A DNA stretch of 47,687 nt, taken from the NCBI GenBank assembly GCA_025363275.1, contig JANYEE010000123.1:1-47687 (forward strand), in the 5' to 3' direction. The DNA is from Burkholderiales bacterium. GTDB lineage: Bacteria > Pseudomonadota > Gammaproteobacteria > Burkholderiales > Burkholderiaceae_C. The notes under the pieces were generated by a model. That model did not search any database. It worked only from the letters and a program-made list of their open reading frames with translations, and was not told the DNA's origin. The translations under genes and the position numbers were made by a program. The first letter of the stretch is position 1. Each line of letters opens with the position of its first letter. Below are positions 8,385 to 15,675 of this stretch, one piece after another.

Positions 8385-9143
8385 TTACGGCGTCTCACTC
8401 AGCGGGGTCAACCCAAACAGGCGGGCGCCATTGTTCCAGGCAATGTTGCGGGCCACATCGGCCGGCAATTCACCCAGCCAGGCGCGGCAACCCTGCATCA
8501 AGTCGTCGTAGTACAGCCAGCGCTGGTTAACCCAGATTAGCAGGGTACGTTGCCCTTTGGAGGGCGTGTTGGCCATCAGCAGGTCGATCGCCACATCGTC
8601 CACATGCGCCAGCACCGCCAAGCCTTTGTCATCGGCCAAGGCCATCAGCTTTTTAGCCACCACACCGTTGGCATTGGCACTGTCGTACAAATGGAATTCG
8701 CCGATGCCTTTGAACGCTCCGGCTGCCGTGCCCCGCGCCAGCTCGGTTTGCACCATGGTGTAGATGGACTCGTCCTGAAACCAGGTGTCGTAGTCGGCCC
8801 GGTTGCGGTACAAGCGGATAAAGGGGATGACGCGCAGGCTGTTGGGGTTGGAGGCTGTCGTGGTGGCCAGTAGCTGGGTGCCGTCGTTAGGCCTAGAGTT
8901 GGCCACGATGGCACGCACGCCATTGCGCTGGATGCGCGCCAGTACTTCGGCAACCGGGTGCGGGCCAGACTGCCCGTTCCAGGCCTCGGTGTTGTAGTGC
9001 AGGTGGGCTTCCAGCAGCGGGCCGGTGTAAGGCGTGGCGTGCGCAAACGTTGAATTTGCTACTAAAATAATAGCTACCCAGGCAATGAATACCTGGGCCA
9101 CAGCCCGATTTGATTTAAAAATGGCTACCGGGACAGCTAGCAT
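8385..9143 (-). CDS. Exported metal-dependent amidohydrolase-like protein
   Basis: The mature part shows TIM-barrel metallohydrolase features: an H-x-H pair at the first strand (EAHLHYN), GIGEFHLYD, a later His strand (LAVLAHVDD) and the closing [13 protein letters not shown] typical of the amidohydrolase_2/TatD group. It is short (252 residues with leader) and the usual late Asp region is weak, so activity and substrate are open. The N-terminus is a good signal peptide: KSNR n-region, [15 protein letters not shown] core and NSTFAHA before the cut. Most of that leader is encoded by repeat copy B read in reverse. It is convergent with the corA-type gene, with one base between the stops. It may be a periplasmic hydrolase. 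Confidence 0.72.
   Translation of the reverse strand: MLAVPVAIFKSNRAVAQVFIAWVAIILVANSTFAHATPYTGPLLEAHLHYNTEAWNGQSGPHPVAEVLARIQRNGVRAIVANSRPNDGTQLLATTTASNPNSLRVIPFIRLYRNRADYDTWFQDESIYTMVQTELARGTAAGAFKGIGEFHLYDSANANGVVAKKLMALADDKGLAVLAHVDDVAIDLLMANTPSKGQRTLLIWVNQRWLYYDDLMQGCRAWLGELPADVARNIAWNNGARLFGLTPLSETP
9056..9122 (+). repeat. Extragenic palindromic repeat, copy B (inside a coding start)
   Basis: Runs TTGCTACTAAAATAATAGCT, then CCCAGGCAATGAATACCTGGG, CACAGCCCGATTTGATTTAA and AAAT. Compared with copy A it differs at only a few positions over about 65 bp. The reverse strand is the signal-peptide coding region of the minus-strand hydrolase gene. Confidence 0.88.
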
Positions 9144-9196
9144 GGCGCACTCCAGTCGATTGCCCTAGACTGTAGCCCGAACCTACCCGAGACGCC

Positions 9197-9835
9197 ATGG
9201 AATTCAAACCCCTCATCACCTTGCTGGCCATCGTGAACCCGCTGGCCATCGTGCCGTTTTTTATCCACTACACGCAGGGCTTTTCGCGCGAGCAGCGCCG
9301 CCACACCATCTGGGTGTCGTCCTTCAGCTGCTTTGTGGTCATTGCCATCAGCGCGCTAGCCGGACTGCATATTCTGGATTTCTTTGGTATCTCGCTGGCC
9401 AGCTTTCAGGTCGGTGGCGGCATGCTGCTGCTGACTTCAGCACTCAATATGCTGAACGCCCAGCCCGCTGAGGCCAAGACCAATACGCATGAGATGGAAG
9501 ACGGTGCCGAGAAGGCTGCGCGCGGTGCCAGCATCGCCGTGGTACCACTGACCATCCCGCTGCTCACTGGCCCGGCCAGCATGTCCACCGTGGTGATTTA
9601 TGCCGAGAAGGCCAAGAGCTTTCTGCAGCTCGGCACGCTGGTGGGCTACGGTGTGGTGATTGCGCTGGCCACGGCGCTGTGCTTTGCACTGGCGGAGCCG
9701 ATTGCCCGCGTGCTGGGCAAGACCGGCATCAATGTGATGACGCGACTCATGGGCTTGATCCTGGCGGCGCTGGCGGTCGAGGTCATGTCGGATGGCTTGG
9801 TCAAGCTGTTTCCAGTGCTGGCCGGGCCTACCTGA
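9197..9835 (+). CDS. MarC family integral membrane protein
   Basis: The 212-residue protein has six hydrophobic helices with the MarC/UPF0056 signatures: LLAIVNPLAIVPFFI near residues 8-22, the GGGMLLLTSALNML helix after the first cytoplasmic loop, and VVPLTIPLLTGPASMSTVVIY around 115-135, a motif repeated in inverted form as in other internally duplicated membrane families. The function of MarC proteins is not known; the old link to multiple antibiotic resistance was not upheld. It is divergent from the amidohydrolase gene with a 53-bp gap, so a promoter must lie close to repeat copy B. It is followed within 7 bp by a small HTH gene. Confidence 0.92.
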   Translation: MEFKPLITLLAIVNPLAIVPFFIHYTQGFSREQRRHTIWVSSFSCFVVIAISALAGLHILDFFGISLASFQVGGGMLLLTSALNMLNAQPAEAKTNTHEMEDGAEKAARGASIAVVPLTIPLLTGPASMSTVVIYAEKAKSFLQLGTLVGYGVVIALATALCFALAEPIARVLGKTGINVMTRLMGLILAALAVEVMSDGLVKLFPVLAGPT

Positions 9836-9841
9836 GACCCG

Positions 9842-10144
9842 TTGCAACGGATGCAGCCGCTACAACCGATGCCGACGATCACCCCGCTCAGCATGCCGTC
9901 CCCCAGCGGAGATGCGCTCAAGGCAGCCCGCGTGGCGGCAGGCCTGAGCCAGGTAGAGGCCGCCCAGCTCATGGGCTACCCGGTGCAGCCGGGTAGCCGC
10001 GGCGGCCTGCAATCGCGCACCTGGCAGGCGCTAGAAAGCCCTAGCGACCCGAGAAACATGCCAGGGCCGATCTTTGCGATGTTTCAGTTAATGACGGGGC
10101 AGCACGCAGAACTGCGCCTGGTAAACCAACGCGATCCGCAATAA
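9842..10144 (+). CDS. Small HTH (XRE-like) protein
   Basis: The frame encodes up to 100 residues; the first 17 or so (MQRMQPLQPMPTITPLS) are low-complexity and the functional start may be a later Met (9872 or 9893). From residue about 20, DALKAARVAAGLSQVEAAQLMG has the pattern of the first two helices of a Cro/CI-type helix-turn-helix, and SRTWQALESP fits the recognition helix region and its W..E ending. Then FAMFQLMTGQH resembles the closing helix. A short insert (YPVQPGSRGG) interrupts the HTH. It may regulate or simply follow marC, 7 bp upstream. No partner toxin is seen. Confidence 0.55.
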   Translation: MQRMQPLQPMPTITPLSMPSPSGDALKAARVAAGLSQVEAAQLMGYPVQPGSRGGLQSRTWQALESPSDPRNMPGPIFAMFQLMTGQHAELRLVNQRDPQ

Positions 10145-10177
10145 CCGGCCCCGTTGTGTCTGCAGGTCACGCGCAAC

Positions 10178-11152
10178 TCACTGCAGGCTGGCGCAATCCA
10201 CACCGCCCGTCATACGCACCCGCACCGGCAGGCTTGTGCCCTCTTCGTACTTGTTCCAGACCGCCTCGGGCACATCGCACGTCCAAGTCTTGTTGCCAGA
10301 TTGCAATGACACAACATACCGCTCGGAGCGCGCACCCGCGCGCTCTGCGCCCATGCCCGTGGTCAAACCATTCATCGTGCTCAGGCTGGGCCACATCGGC
10401 ATCGTGGCAGTGTCGGGTCCAGCCTGGACCGTGCGGGTCGTGCGCCAGCGGTTCACCTGATACCGGCAGCGGTTGTCATAGATGGCTTGTTCTCGGTAGC
10501 GCGGCGTGCATTCCCGGTGTTTCACAAAGGTGCCGTCGCCTTTGTCGATGCGTTCGTCCCGGCAGGTCTGGCCGTCCTCAATCCTCTGCGTAGAACGCTG
10601 CTCCCGGCTTTGCGTGATGGCGTAGGCGTCGCCTGGCAGGCTGTCGCACCAAGCGGAGTCCGACACGGGGCCGAATTGTTCAATCTGGATATCGCGCTGC
10701 CAAGTGCGGCTGGTAACGCTGGCCGTGGCCTCGTGCGTACGGGTGAACACAATACCCAGCGCTATGGCGCCTAAAACGGCAAACGCCAACACCCAGCGCC
10801 AGAGTTTGGAGCTGGGTGTAGCGGGCTGGGGAGCCTGCACGCTAGCAGGCGCCGCAGCGGCGTCCACCACGATGGCAACCGGTTGGGTGCCATCGTGGCC
10901 CGCTCCGCAATTCGTGCAATGCGCAGCCGCCGCCGAATTAGGTGAGCTGCAATACGCACAACGCCAATCAGTCCCCACAAACTGGTGGTTGCGTGCTTCG
11001 ACCTCTTCGCCCGGCTGAGGAAAGTAGCGCTTGGTGGGATCTTGCGCCGCGCCACATGTGGGGCAGTGGCGGTGGCTGTCGCCCAGCAGCCCCCGGGTAT
11101 TGCACTGCGCGCAGTCCCACAGCATTTCGTAGTAAATCTCGGTCTCTGACAT
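10178..11152 (-). CDS. Zinc-ribbon protein with one membrane helix
   Basis: The 324-residue protein starts with two C4 zinc ribbons: CAQC...CPTC (residues about 14-33) and CAYC...CTNC (about 66-82). An Ala/Pro-rich linker leads to a single membrane helix (WRWVLAFAVLGAIALGIVF, about 118-136). The remaining part lies outside the membrane and has several Cys, suggesting disulfides if periplasmic, plus an Arg-rich middle with repeated YR/RYQ motifs. The cytoplasmic ribbons and outer domain suggest a sensor or scaffold, but I know no characterised homologue. It lies 39 bp downstream of the zinc-ribbon-unrelated mltB stop region, on the same strand, so the two are probably separate transcripts or a loose pair. 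Confidence 0.7.
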   Translation of the reverse strand: MSETEIYYEMLWDCAQCNTRGLLGDSHRHCPTCGAAQDPTKRYFPQPGEEVEARNHQFVGTDWRCAYCSSPNSAAAAHCTNCGAGHDGTQPVAIVVDAAAAPASVQAPQPATPSSKLWRWVLAFAVLGAIALGIVFTRTHEATASVTSRTWQRDIQIEQFGPVSDSAWCDSLPGDAYAITQSREQRSTQRIEDGQTCRDERIDKGDGTFVKHRECTPRYREQAIYDNRCRYQVNRWRTTRTVQAGPDTATMPMWPSLSTMNGLTTGMGAERAGARSERYVVSLQSGNKTWTCDVPEAVWNKYEEGTSLPVRVRMTGGVDCASLQ

Positions 11153-11191
11153 GTCCTGTCCCGTATTTAAAGGTCTGTGGTTGTAGCCGGA

Positions 11192-12493
11192 TTATTGCGG
11201 GGTGGGTTGCAAACGCTGCAGCAGGTCCTGCGTTGGGTAGCCATCCGCGGATAGGCCTTGGCTGCGCTGGTACTGGCGCACACCGGCTTGGGTAGCGGGC
11301 CCTACCACCCCATCGGGTACACCGGTATCAAAGCCCTGTGCATTCAATGCGGTCTGCAGTGCCTGTATCTGGCTGCGTGTGAGTGCTTGCTGATCGCGCG
11401 GCCAGCCTGCCTGCACGCCAGGCCCCCCGGCCAAGCGCTGCGCCAGCAAGCCCACGGCCAGCGCATAGCTGGTCGCATTGTTGTAGCGCAAGAGAGTGCG
11501 AAAGTTGGGGCCCACCACAAAGGCCGGGCCCTGCGCGCCAGCCGGTAACAGGAGCGCGCTGTCGACCAGCATCGGCAAGGGCGCACCGTCATGGGTCTGC
11601 ACACCAGCTTCAGCCCATTGGGGCGTGGTGCGCCGCACCGCGGGGTCCGCCAGTGCGGGGTCAAATCCGGGCGGCAAGCGGACCTCTAGGCCCCAGGTTT
11701 GACCCGCCTGCCAGCCCGAGCGGGCCAACAAGTTGGCCGTGGAGGCCATCACATCGGGCACACTGCCCCAGATATCGCGCTTGCCATCGCCATCGGCATC
11801 CACGGCGTACGCCAAAAAGCTGGTCGGTAAAAACTGCGTCTGCCCCATGGCTCCGGCCCAGGAACCCAGCATCTGCGCCCGGCTGATGTCGCCGCTTTGC
11901 AAAATCTTCAGCGCGGCGAGTAATTGAGCGCGCGCCCACGGCCCACGCCGCCCCTCAAAACCCAGCGTCGCCAGGGCATCGATGGTTGATAGGTTGCCGG
12001 TATTACTCCCGTAGCTACTCTCCATACCCCAGATGGCCACCAAGATTTCGGCTGGCATGCCGTAGCGCGCGGCAATGGCATCCAACGACACGGCCCCAAC
12101 GCGCAGTTGCTGCAGCTTGGCCTGCCCGCGCGAGACACGCAACGCCGATACAGCGCCATCCAAATAGTCCCAGACATTGCGGGTGAACTCCGGCTGCGCC
12201 TGATCCGATGCGATCGCGTTTGGCAGATATTGGATGCCGTCAAAGGCGCTGTGCAGGGTGTTGTCATCGATGCCTTCAGTGTGGGCATAGGCACTGAAAG
12301 CTTGTACCCAGCGGAAAAAATCCTGCGCGGGGTCGGCGGTGCCAGCGGATGCAACTGGGTCCGACTCAGAAACGGAGGCTTTTGACAACGGCGCCGAAGA
12401 GCACGCCACCATGACCCAGACAACCCCCAACACGGCGACCCAGCGCAAGCGCTCCAACGCAGGAAAACAATACAGTATTTGCATGCCCTGCAT
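11192..12493 (-). CDS. mltB: Lytic murein transglycosylase, MltB family lipoprotein
   Basis: The enzyme cleaves the glycan strand of peptidoglycan, leaving 1,6-anhydro-MurNAc ends. The open frame reaches back to 12811, but that part overlaps an intrinsic terminator and the HiPIP gene. ATG 12493 (or 12484) gives a lipoprotein signal: LRWVAVLGVVWVMVAC with the lipid-modified Cys at residue 31. The SLT_2 domain follows, with the catalytic Glu E158 in AIWGMESSYGSNTGN and downstream GAMGQTQFLPTSFL. The C-terminal 60 residues are a PG_binding_1 domain (LQTALNAQGFDTGVPDGVVG, then TQAGVRQYQ). Its products are the substrates of AmpG-type permeases, one of which lies at 36283. Membrane attachment is inferred. 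Confidence 0.93.
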   Translation of the reverse strand: MQGMQILYCFPALERLRWVAVLGVVWVMVACSSAPLSKASVSESDPVASAGTADPAQDFFRWVQAFSAYAHTEGIDDNTLHSAFDGIQYLPNAIASDQAQPEFTRNVWDYLDGAVSALRVSRGQAKLQQLRVGAVSLDAIAARYGMPAEILVAIWGMESSYGSNTGNLSTIDALATLGFEGRRGPWARAQLLAALKILQSGDISRAQMLGSWAGAMGQTQFLPTSFLAYAVDADGDGKRDIWGSVPDVMASTANLLARSGWQAGQTWGLEVRLPPGFDPALADPAVRRTTPQWAEAGVQTHDGAPLPMLVDSALLLPAGAQGPAFVVGPNFRTLLRYNNATSYALAVGLLAQRLAGGPGVQAGWPRDQQALTRSQIQALQTALNAQGFDTGVPDGVVGPATQAGVRQYQRSQGLSADGYPTQDLLQRLQPTPQ

Positions 12494-12525
12494 TCTCGTT
12501 GCTACGGCAGATGGGGAGCGCACAT

Positions 12526-12549
12526 AAAAAAAGCCCCTGGACAGGGGCT
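12526..12549 (-). terminator. Intrinsic terminator after the HiPIP gene
   Basis: On the minus strand, arms AGCCCCTG and CAGGGGCT enclose a TC loop and run into seven T (12532-12526). It lies 51 bp after the HiPIP stop and 33 bp before the mltB start, separating the two minus-strand transcripts. Confidence 0.85.
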
Positions 12550-12599
12550 CTCGCGGTGGCCACTGGGTCGTGGCCCCAGTGGCAGGTATTACCAAAAAA

Positions 12600-12917
12600 T
12601 CAGGCCTTTTTAGCGTAAGCGCTGCACCAGCCCTTGGCTGCGACTTGCTTACCTGCGAACAGCGGGCAACCGCCGGCGGCGTCCGTCGCTTTACCCTGGA
12701 ACAATGCGCAACTGCCGCAGTTTTGCCCTGCGGCGTATTTGGGATATTTCTTGGTATCGGTCTTGGTTCCATCGGCTTTGTAGCCCAATCCCACGGCTTG
12801 CGGATCGGCATCCGTCAAAGCGGCTTGGGCGAAAGCGGTGTGGGGCAGCGCCGCGCAGGCCAGCGCACCTGCGCCAGTCAGGGATTGAATAACAAAGGTT
12901 CTGCGGGATGTTGTCAT
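12600..12917 (-). CDS. High-potential iron-sulfur protein (HiPIP), Tat-exported
   Basis: HiPIPs are small periplasmic electron carriers with a [4Fe-4S] cluster cycling between 2+ and 3+ states. With ATG 12917 the product is 105 residues. It has a twin-Arg leader (TSRRTFVIQ) and an AFA cut site near residue 30. The four cluster Cys are C67, C70, C84 and C98, in the order C-x2-C ... C-P-L-F-x-G-K ... GWC, which is the family pattern. The longer frame to 12962 would put 15 extra residues before the Tat motif and is not preferred. In betaproteobacteria HiPIPs often link the bc1 complex with oxidases or photosynthetic centres. No partner is nearby. It is followed by an intrinsic terminator. Confidence 0.93.
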   Translation of the reverse strand: MTTSRRTFVIQSLTGAGALACAALPHTAFAQAALTDADPQAVGLGYKADGTKTDTKKYPKYAAGQNCGSCALFQGKATDAAGGCPLFAGKQVAAKGWCSAYAKKA

Positions 12918-13324
12918 GGAGGTTCTCGTGGATTGGGAGCCTAAGCTCCGGTCAGCCAACATAGGCGAAGCCAGTGTAGCGCCGCCAAGAACTTGAGCAG
13001 AATGCGCATGTATTGCGCGCTCCTTGCCGCGGGAGTCAATCCCAGCATTTGGCTAAAACTCTCCCAGTCGGTGTAGATCGGTCAGGTCATCGCCCTGCAC
13101 GTGTTTCTCCGACGAGGGTGCCGCAGCGGTTGAAAACAACCGATTGGTCCAACGCGAACCGCCGCAACTTCGACTAAGTATTTACCGACGAATATGGCAA
13201 CAGAGGGCTTTTCATTCAATTTCATTCAACTAAATGCCCTCTCAACGTTAGAACTATTCGCGAGCCTAGTTCAGAGATTTCTACCTCAAATGGCACATCG
13301 GCTCACTGACGGTACGGTGCAAAT
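12918..13324. other. Intergenic stretch at the left edge of the AT-rich insert
   Basis: No gene is supported here. The segment changes from GC-rich near the HiPIP to AT-richer towards 13200. It contains two head-to-tail copies of TTTCATTCAA (13210-13229) framed by AGAGGGC (13202-13208) and its complement GCCCTCT (13236-13242). This could be a structured 3' end for the minus-strand PIN transcript or a scar of insertion. No transposase remnant could be read in any frame. Confidence 0.4.
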
Positions 13325-13792
13325 TTAAAGTACCCAATCCTCGGCAATCATCAAGTCGACAAGCTTGATGTGTTTGACCCCCAATAGTTCGGCTACGTTA
13401 GGGATCTTGGGAGCTCCAGCTTTTCCTCTGTCTTCTTGAGTAACAAGAATCAACCCTCGGCTTTTCGCCAAGCCAATGACGAAGGGATCCGCTCCAGAGC
13501 GATCTCTTTCGATGTTCACAAGTTTAGACATCACACTGTCAGCCATGATCTGGGACACAACGGCTTGCATTGCCAAGTCATGCTCCACAATCATCGATGA
13601 CGGGCATTTCTTCACCCAAGCATGTAGTTCATCGTCTTTCTTCTCAATTTCTTTGATGACAGCCCGTGGACACAAGACATGGCCGTTAGTGATGAGATCT
13701 TCAAGCTTTGTCCAAAATGTAGGGACATTCTTAAACGGGTAAGCGCGAACTGCCGCGTGAATTAATGCACTCGTATCGAAGCAATATGTCAT
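13325..13792 (-). CDS. PIN-domain-like DUF4411 protein (putative RNase toxin)
   Basis: The 155-residue protein begins with the PIN-fold strand MTYCFDTSALI (acidic residue D6). It has further acidic residues in PIN positions: E48/E50 (VIKEIEKKDDE), D102 (SGADPFVIGLA) and the VTQED strand (E120, D121). This is the DUF4411 pattern as I know it. PIN proteins are Mg-dependent ribonucleases and common toxins. The start overlaps the stop of the upstream HTH-peptidase gene by 4 bp (ATGA), so the two are made from one transcript. The base composition is more AT-rich than the flanking core genes. Toxin activity is inferred from fold and pairing. Confidence 0.75.
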   Translation of the reverse strand: MTYCFDTSALIHAAVRAYPFKNVPTFWTKLEDLITNGHVLCPRAVIKEIEKKDDELHAWVKKCPSSMIVEHDLAMQAVVSQIMADSVMSKLVNIERDRSGADPFVIGLAKSRGLILVTQEDRGKAGAPKIPNVAELLGVKHIKLVDLMIAEDWVL

Positions 13793-14970
13793 CTACCAGC
13801 GCCTTCCCGAACGAGATCACGCAAGGCAAAGACACTTTTTACCTTCATGCCAAGCAAGCCACTCACACTACTTAAGGACAAGTAATCTTGCTCATAGGCA
13901 TCGAATGCCAATCTCACGAAGGTTTGACTCAAATTGCGTGCTTGAATAACTTCAAATGAGGGACCAGACTTCGAAGCCTTCGCCTTCAGCTTGCGGTCCT
14001 TAATAAATTTCTCATATTCGTCTTTAAAGTGGCGGTGCCACTTTTGATACAAAGTCTGATCAATTCTTCCCTGACTGAGAAAACGTCGAGCCACGACATC
14101 TCTGGACACGGAAAGCTGCCTCGCTAAGTTAGCCACCGAATCAAGGTCCACTGTACTTTCTGAACTTTTCTTCAGAAATTGCTCGACAAATTCCGATGGG
14201 ACAAGGGCTTCCCCAGCAACTTCATTGCAAAAACGCTCAGTTCTAGCATCCTGCGCTGATAGCCCCTCGCCTTCAGTTGAACCATCATCAATTGCAGAAA
14301 CATTGAGCGCCAGATGTGCAAGTTCGTGAAACAAAGAAAAAATCCGCGCAGAAGGCTCATCTGCCCCATTCAGAATGACGATGGGTAGTGGCCTCAGAGA
14401 AACGGCTATGCCGCGCATCTCTCCGACTGGTATCCGACTAACTTCGAACACCAGAACTCCTACAGCTTCTGCGGCACGCTTCCACTCTTTGAGTGCGCTC
14501 TCAGGCTTACGCCACGCCAATTGCGCCTGCAAAGTAATACCCAAATATCTCCGAAGGTTCGCACCAGCCTCCCCCAACAGCGTAGTCTTCGAAAATGAAA
14601 GTGTGAAATTCTTAAGCGGCTCTTCAACTTCCGCAGCAAGTTCTATAGCCTCAATACGACGCAACTGTGCACGACGAATTTCTAAGCGGAGCTCAGTGGA
14701 GAATGCTTTCGGCTCATGATTTTCTAAACGCCGAAAGTCAGGAATAATCTCTGGAACTTTTGGTGGTTTTGGAAGATAAAAAGCAGCTACAGGGCGCCTG
14801 CAAGCCTCAGCATACTTTTCAAGCTGAATAGTCGTGAGGTGTGCTTCACCCAACTCAACCTTAGCGATCCTTGAAAGTGAAACGCCTGACCGGCGTGCTA
14901 CTTCCTCAAGCGAGAGGCCTGCAGTTTCTCTAGCCCAAACCAAGAGCTCCGGATTGATTGACGCATCCAT
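13789..14970 (-). CDS. HTH-ImmA/IrrE metallopeptidase fusion
   Basis: Residues about 8-62 are an XRE-type helix-turn-helix (LVWARETAGLSLEEVARRSG, SRIAKVELGE). Residues about 180-260 are an ImmA/IrrE zinc peptidase with HELAH at 215-219 and a downstream Glu in FCNEVAGEALVP. The C-terminal 130 residues are helical (SVSRDVVARRFLSQGRID) and may bind the partner or another regulator. COG2856-type proteins of this layout cleave or control repressors and often sit before a PIN/DUF4411 gene. The gene overlaps that partner by 4 bp and starts at ATG 14970. Composition and codon use are AT-richer than the neighbouring core genes, pointing to acquisition. It could be the antitoxin, a stress-activated switch, or both. 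Confidence 0.85.
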   Translation of the reverse strand: MDASINPELLVWARETAGLSLEEVARRSGVSLSRIAKVELGEAHLTTIQLEKYAEACRRPVAAFYLPKPPKVPEIIPDFRRLENHEPKAFSTELRLEIRRAQLRRIEAIELAAEVEEPLKNFTLSFSKTTLLGEAGANLRRYLGITLQAQLAWRKPESALKEWKRAAEAVGVLVFEVSRIPVGEMRGIAVSLRPLPIVILNGADEPSARIFSLFHELAHLALNVSAIDDGSTEGEGLSAQDARTERFCNEVAGEALVPSEFVEQFLKKSSESTVDLDSVANLARQLSVSRDVVARRFLSQGRIDQTLYQKWHRHFKDEYEKFIKDRKLKAKASKSGPSFEVIQARNLSQTFVRLAFDAYEQDYLSLSSVSGLLGMKVKSVFALRDLVREGAGR

Positions 14971-15014
14971 TTCAAGCTACTTTAACTCACTACGTAACTG
15001 GTTGTATTTGATCC

Positions 15015-15051
15015 GGTAGTGCGATGATAGCGCGGGGTAGTGTTGCAAAAA
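15015..15051 (-). promoter_or_regulatory. Candidate promoter/operator of the ImmA-PIN operon
   Basis: Two direct copies of GGTAGTG (+ strand 15015-15021 and 15036-15042) lie 21 bp apart, that is two helical turns. Between them, on the minus strand, is a -10-like TATCAT (15029-15024). The -35 position (TTTTTG, 15051-15046) is weak, as in a promoter under control. The HTH protein encoded 45 bp downstream is the obvious candidate ligand. Confidence 0.38.
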
Positions 15052-15063
15052 TAACATGTCCAT

Positions 15064-15543
15064 CTAGTCGGGCCGGTCCAGCTTGGTCGATAGCAGAATG
15101 GTGGAGAAGGTGTCCACCACGCCTTTCACGCCGCGAATGCGATCAATCAGCGCATCCAGCTCTTCGGTGTGGTCGGTTACCACCAGCGCGCACAAATCGT
15201 AGCGACCGCTGGTAGCCCACAGTTTTACAATTTCAAAGCGCCGGGACAGAGCCCGCACCACATCGGGCTCAGAACGCGATGTAACCGACACCATCACCAT
15301 GGCGCGAATGCGCGCCCCCTGGCGCGGATGGGACACGCCCACGGTGTAACCCGTAATCACACCGCCCTGCTCCATGGCATTGATGCGGGTCTGCACGGTG
15401 CTGCGGGTCACGCCCAAAGCCAGCGCCATCTTCACCACCGGCAAGCGCGCATTCACGCGCAGCATTTCCAGGATCTGTTGGTCGAGTTCGTCTAGCCGCA
15501 GGCTGGGTGTAGTTGGGCTGGGTAACGCAGCAGAAGCAATCAT
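15064..15543 (-). CDS. Lrp/AsnC family transcriptional regulator
   Basis: The 159-residue product has an N-terminal winged HTH (DELDQQILEMLRVNARLPVV then TRSTVQTRINAMEQGGVITG) and a C-terminal RAM ligand domain (RFEIVKLWATSGRYDLCALV, then VKGVVDTFSTILLS). The frame extends to 15585, but ATG 15543 (MIASAALPSP) is preferred, because the longer version would place coding sequence over the likely operator. It is divergent from the Orn/Lys/Arg decarboxylase gene, with 132 bp between the chosen starts, and probably regulates itself and that gene in response to an amino acid. Ligand identity cannot be read from the sequence. Confidence 0.92.
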   Translation of the reverse strand: MIASAALPSPTTPSLRLDELDQQILEMLRVNARLPVVKMALALGVTRSTVQTRINAMEQGGVITGYTVGVSHPRQGARIRAMVMVSVTSRSEPDVVRALSRRFEIVKLWATSGRYDLCALVVTDHTEELDALIDRIRGVKGVVDTFSTILLSTKLDRPD

Positions 15544-15544
15544 T

Positions 15545-15575
15545 TGTACATTTTGCCATTTCACTGTGCATTTTG
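15545..15575. promoter_or_regulatory. Candidate Lrp-type operator in the divergent intergenic region
   Basis: Two direct copies of TGTRCATTTTG (15545-15555 and 15565-15575) lie exactly 20 bp apart, just upstream of the lrp-like start. AT-rich, helically phased sites are what Lrp-type octamers bind. No footprint is known for this site. Confidence 0.4.
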
Positions 15576-15675
15576 TGCAATTCATGATCTTCTATTCATA
15601 CGTTTTGTCTATTTTCAATCGATGGGTACTGTCGCACACTGCGTCAGCGTCTTGCTCATTTTTGTACTGTTCTTT

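Noticed and set aside
12494..12811. N-terminal extension of the mltB frame by 106 codons
   Set aside because: It crosses an intrinsic terminator and overlaps the HiPIP gene, and it places the lipoprotein signal in the middle of the protein.
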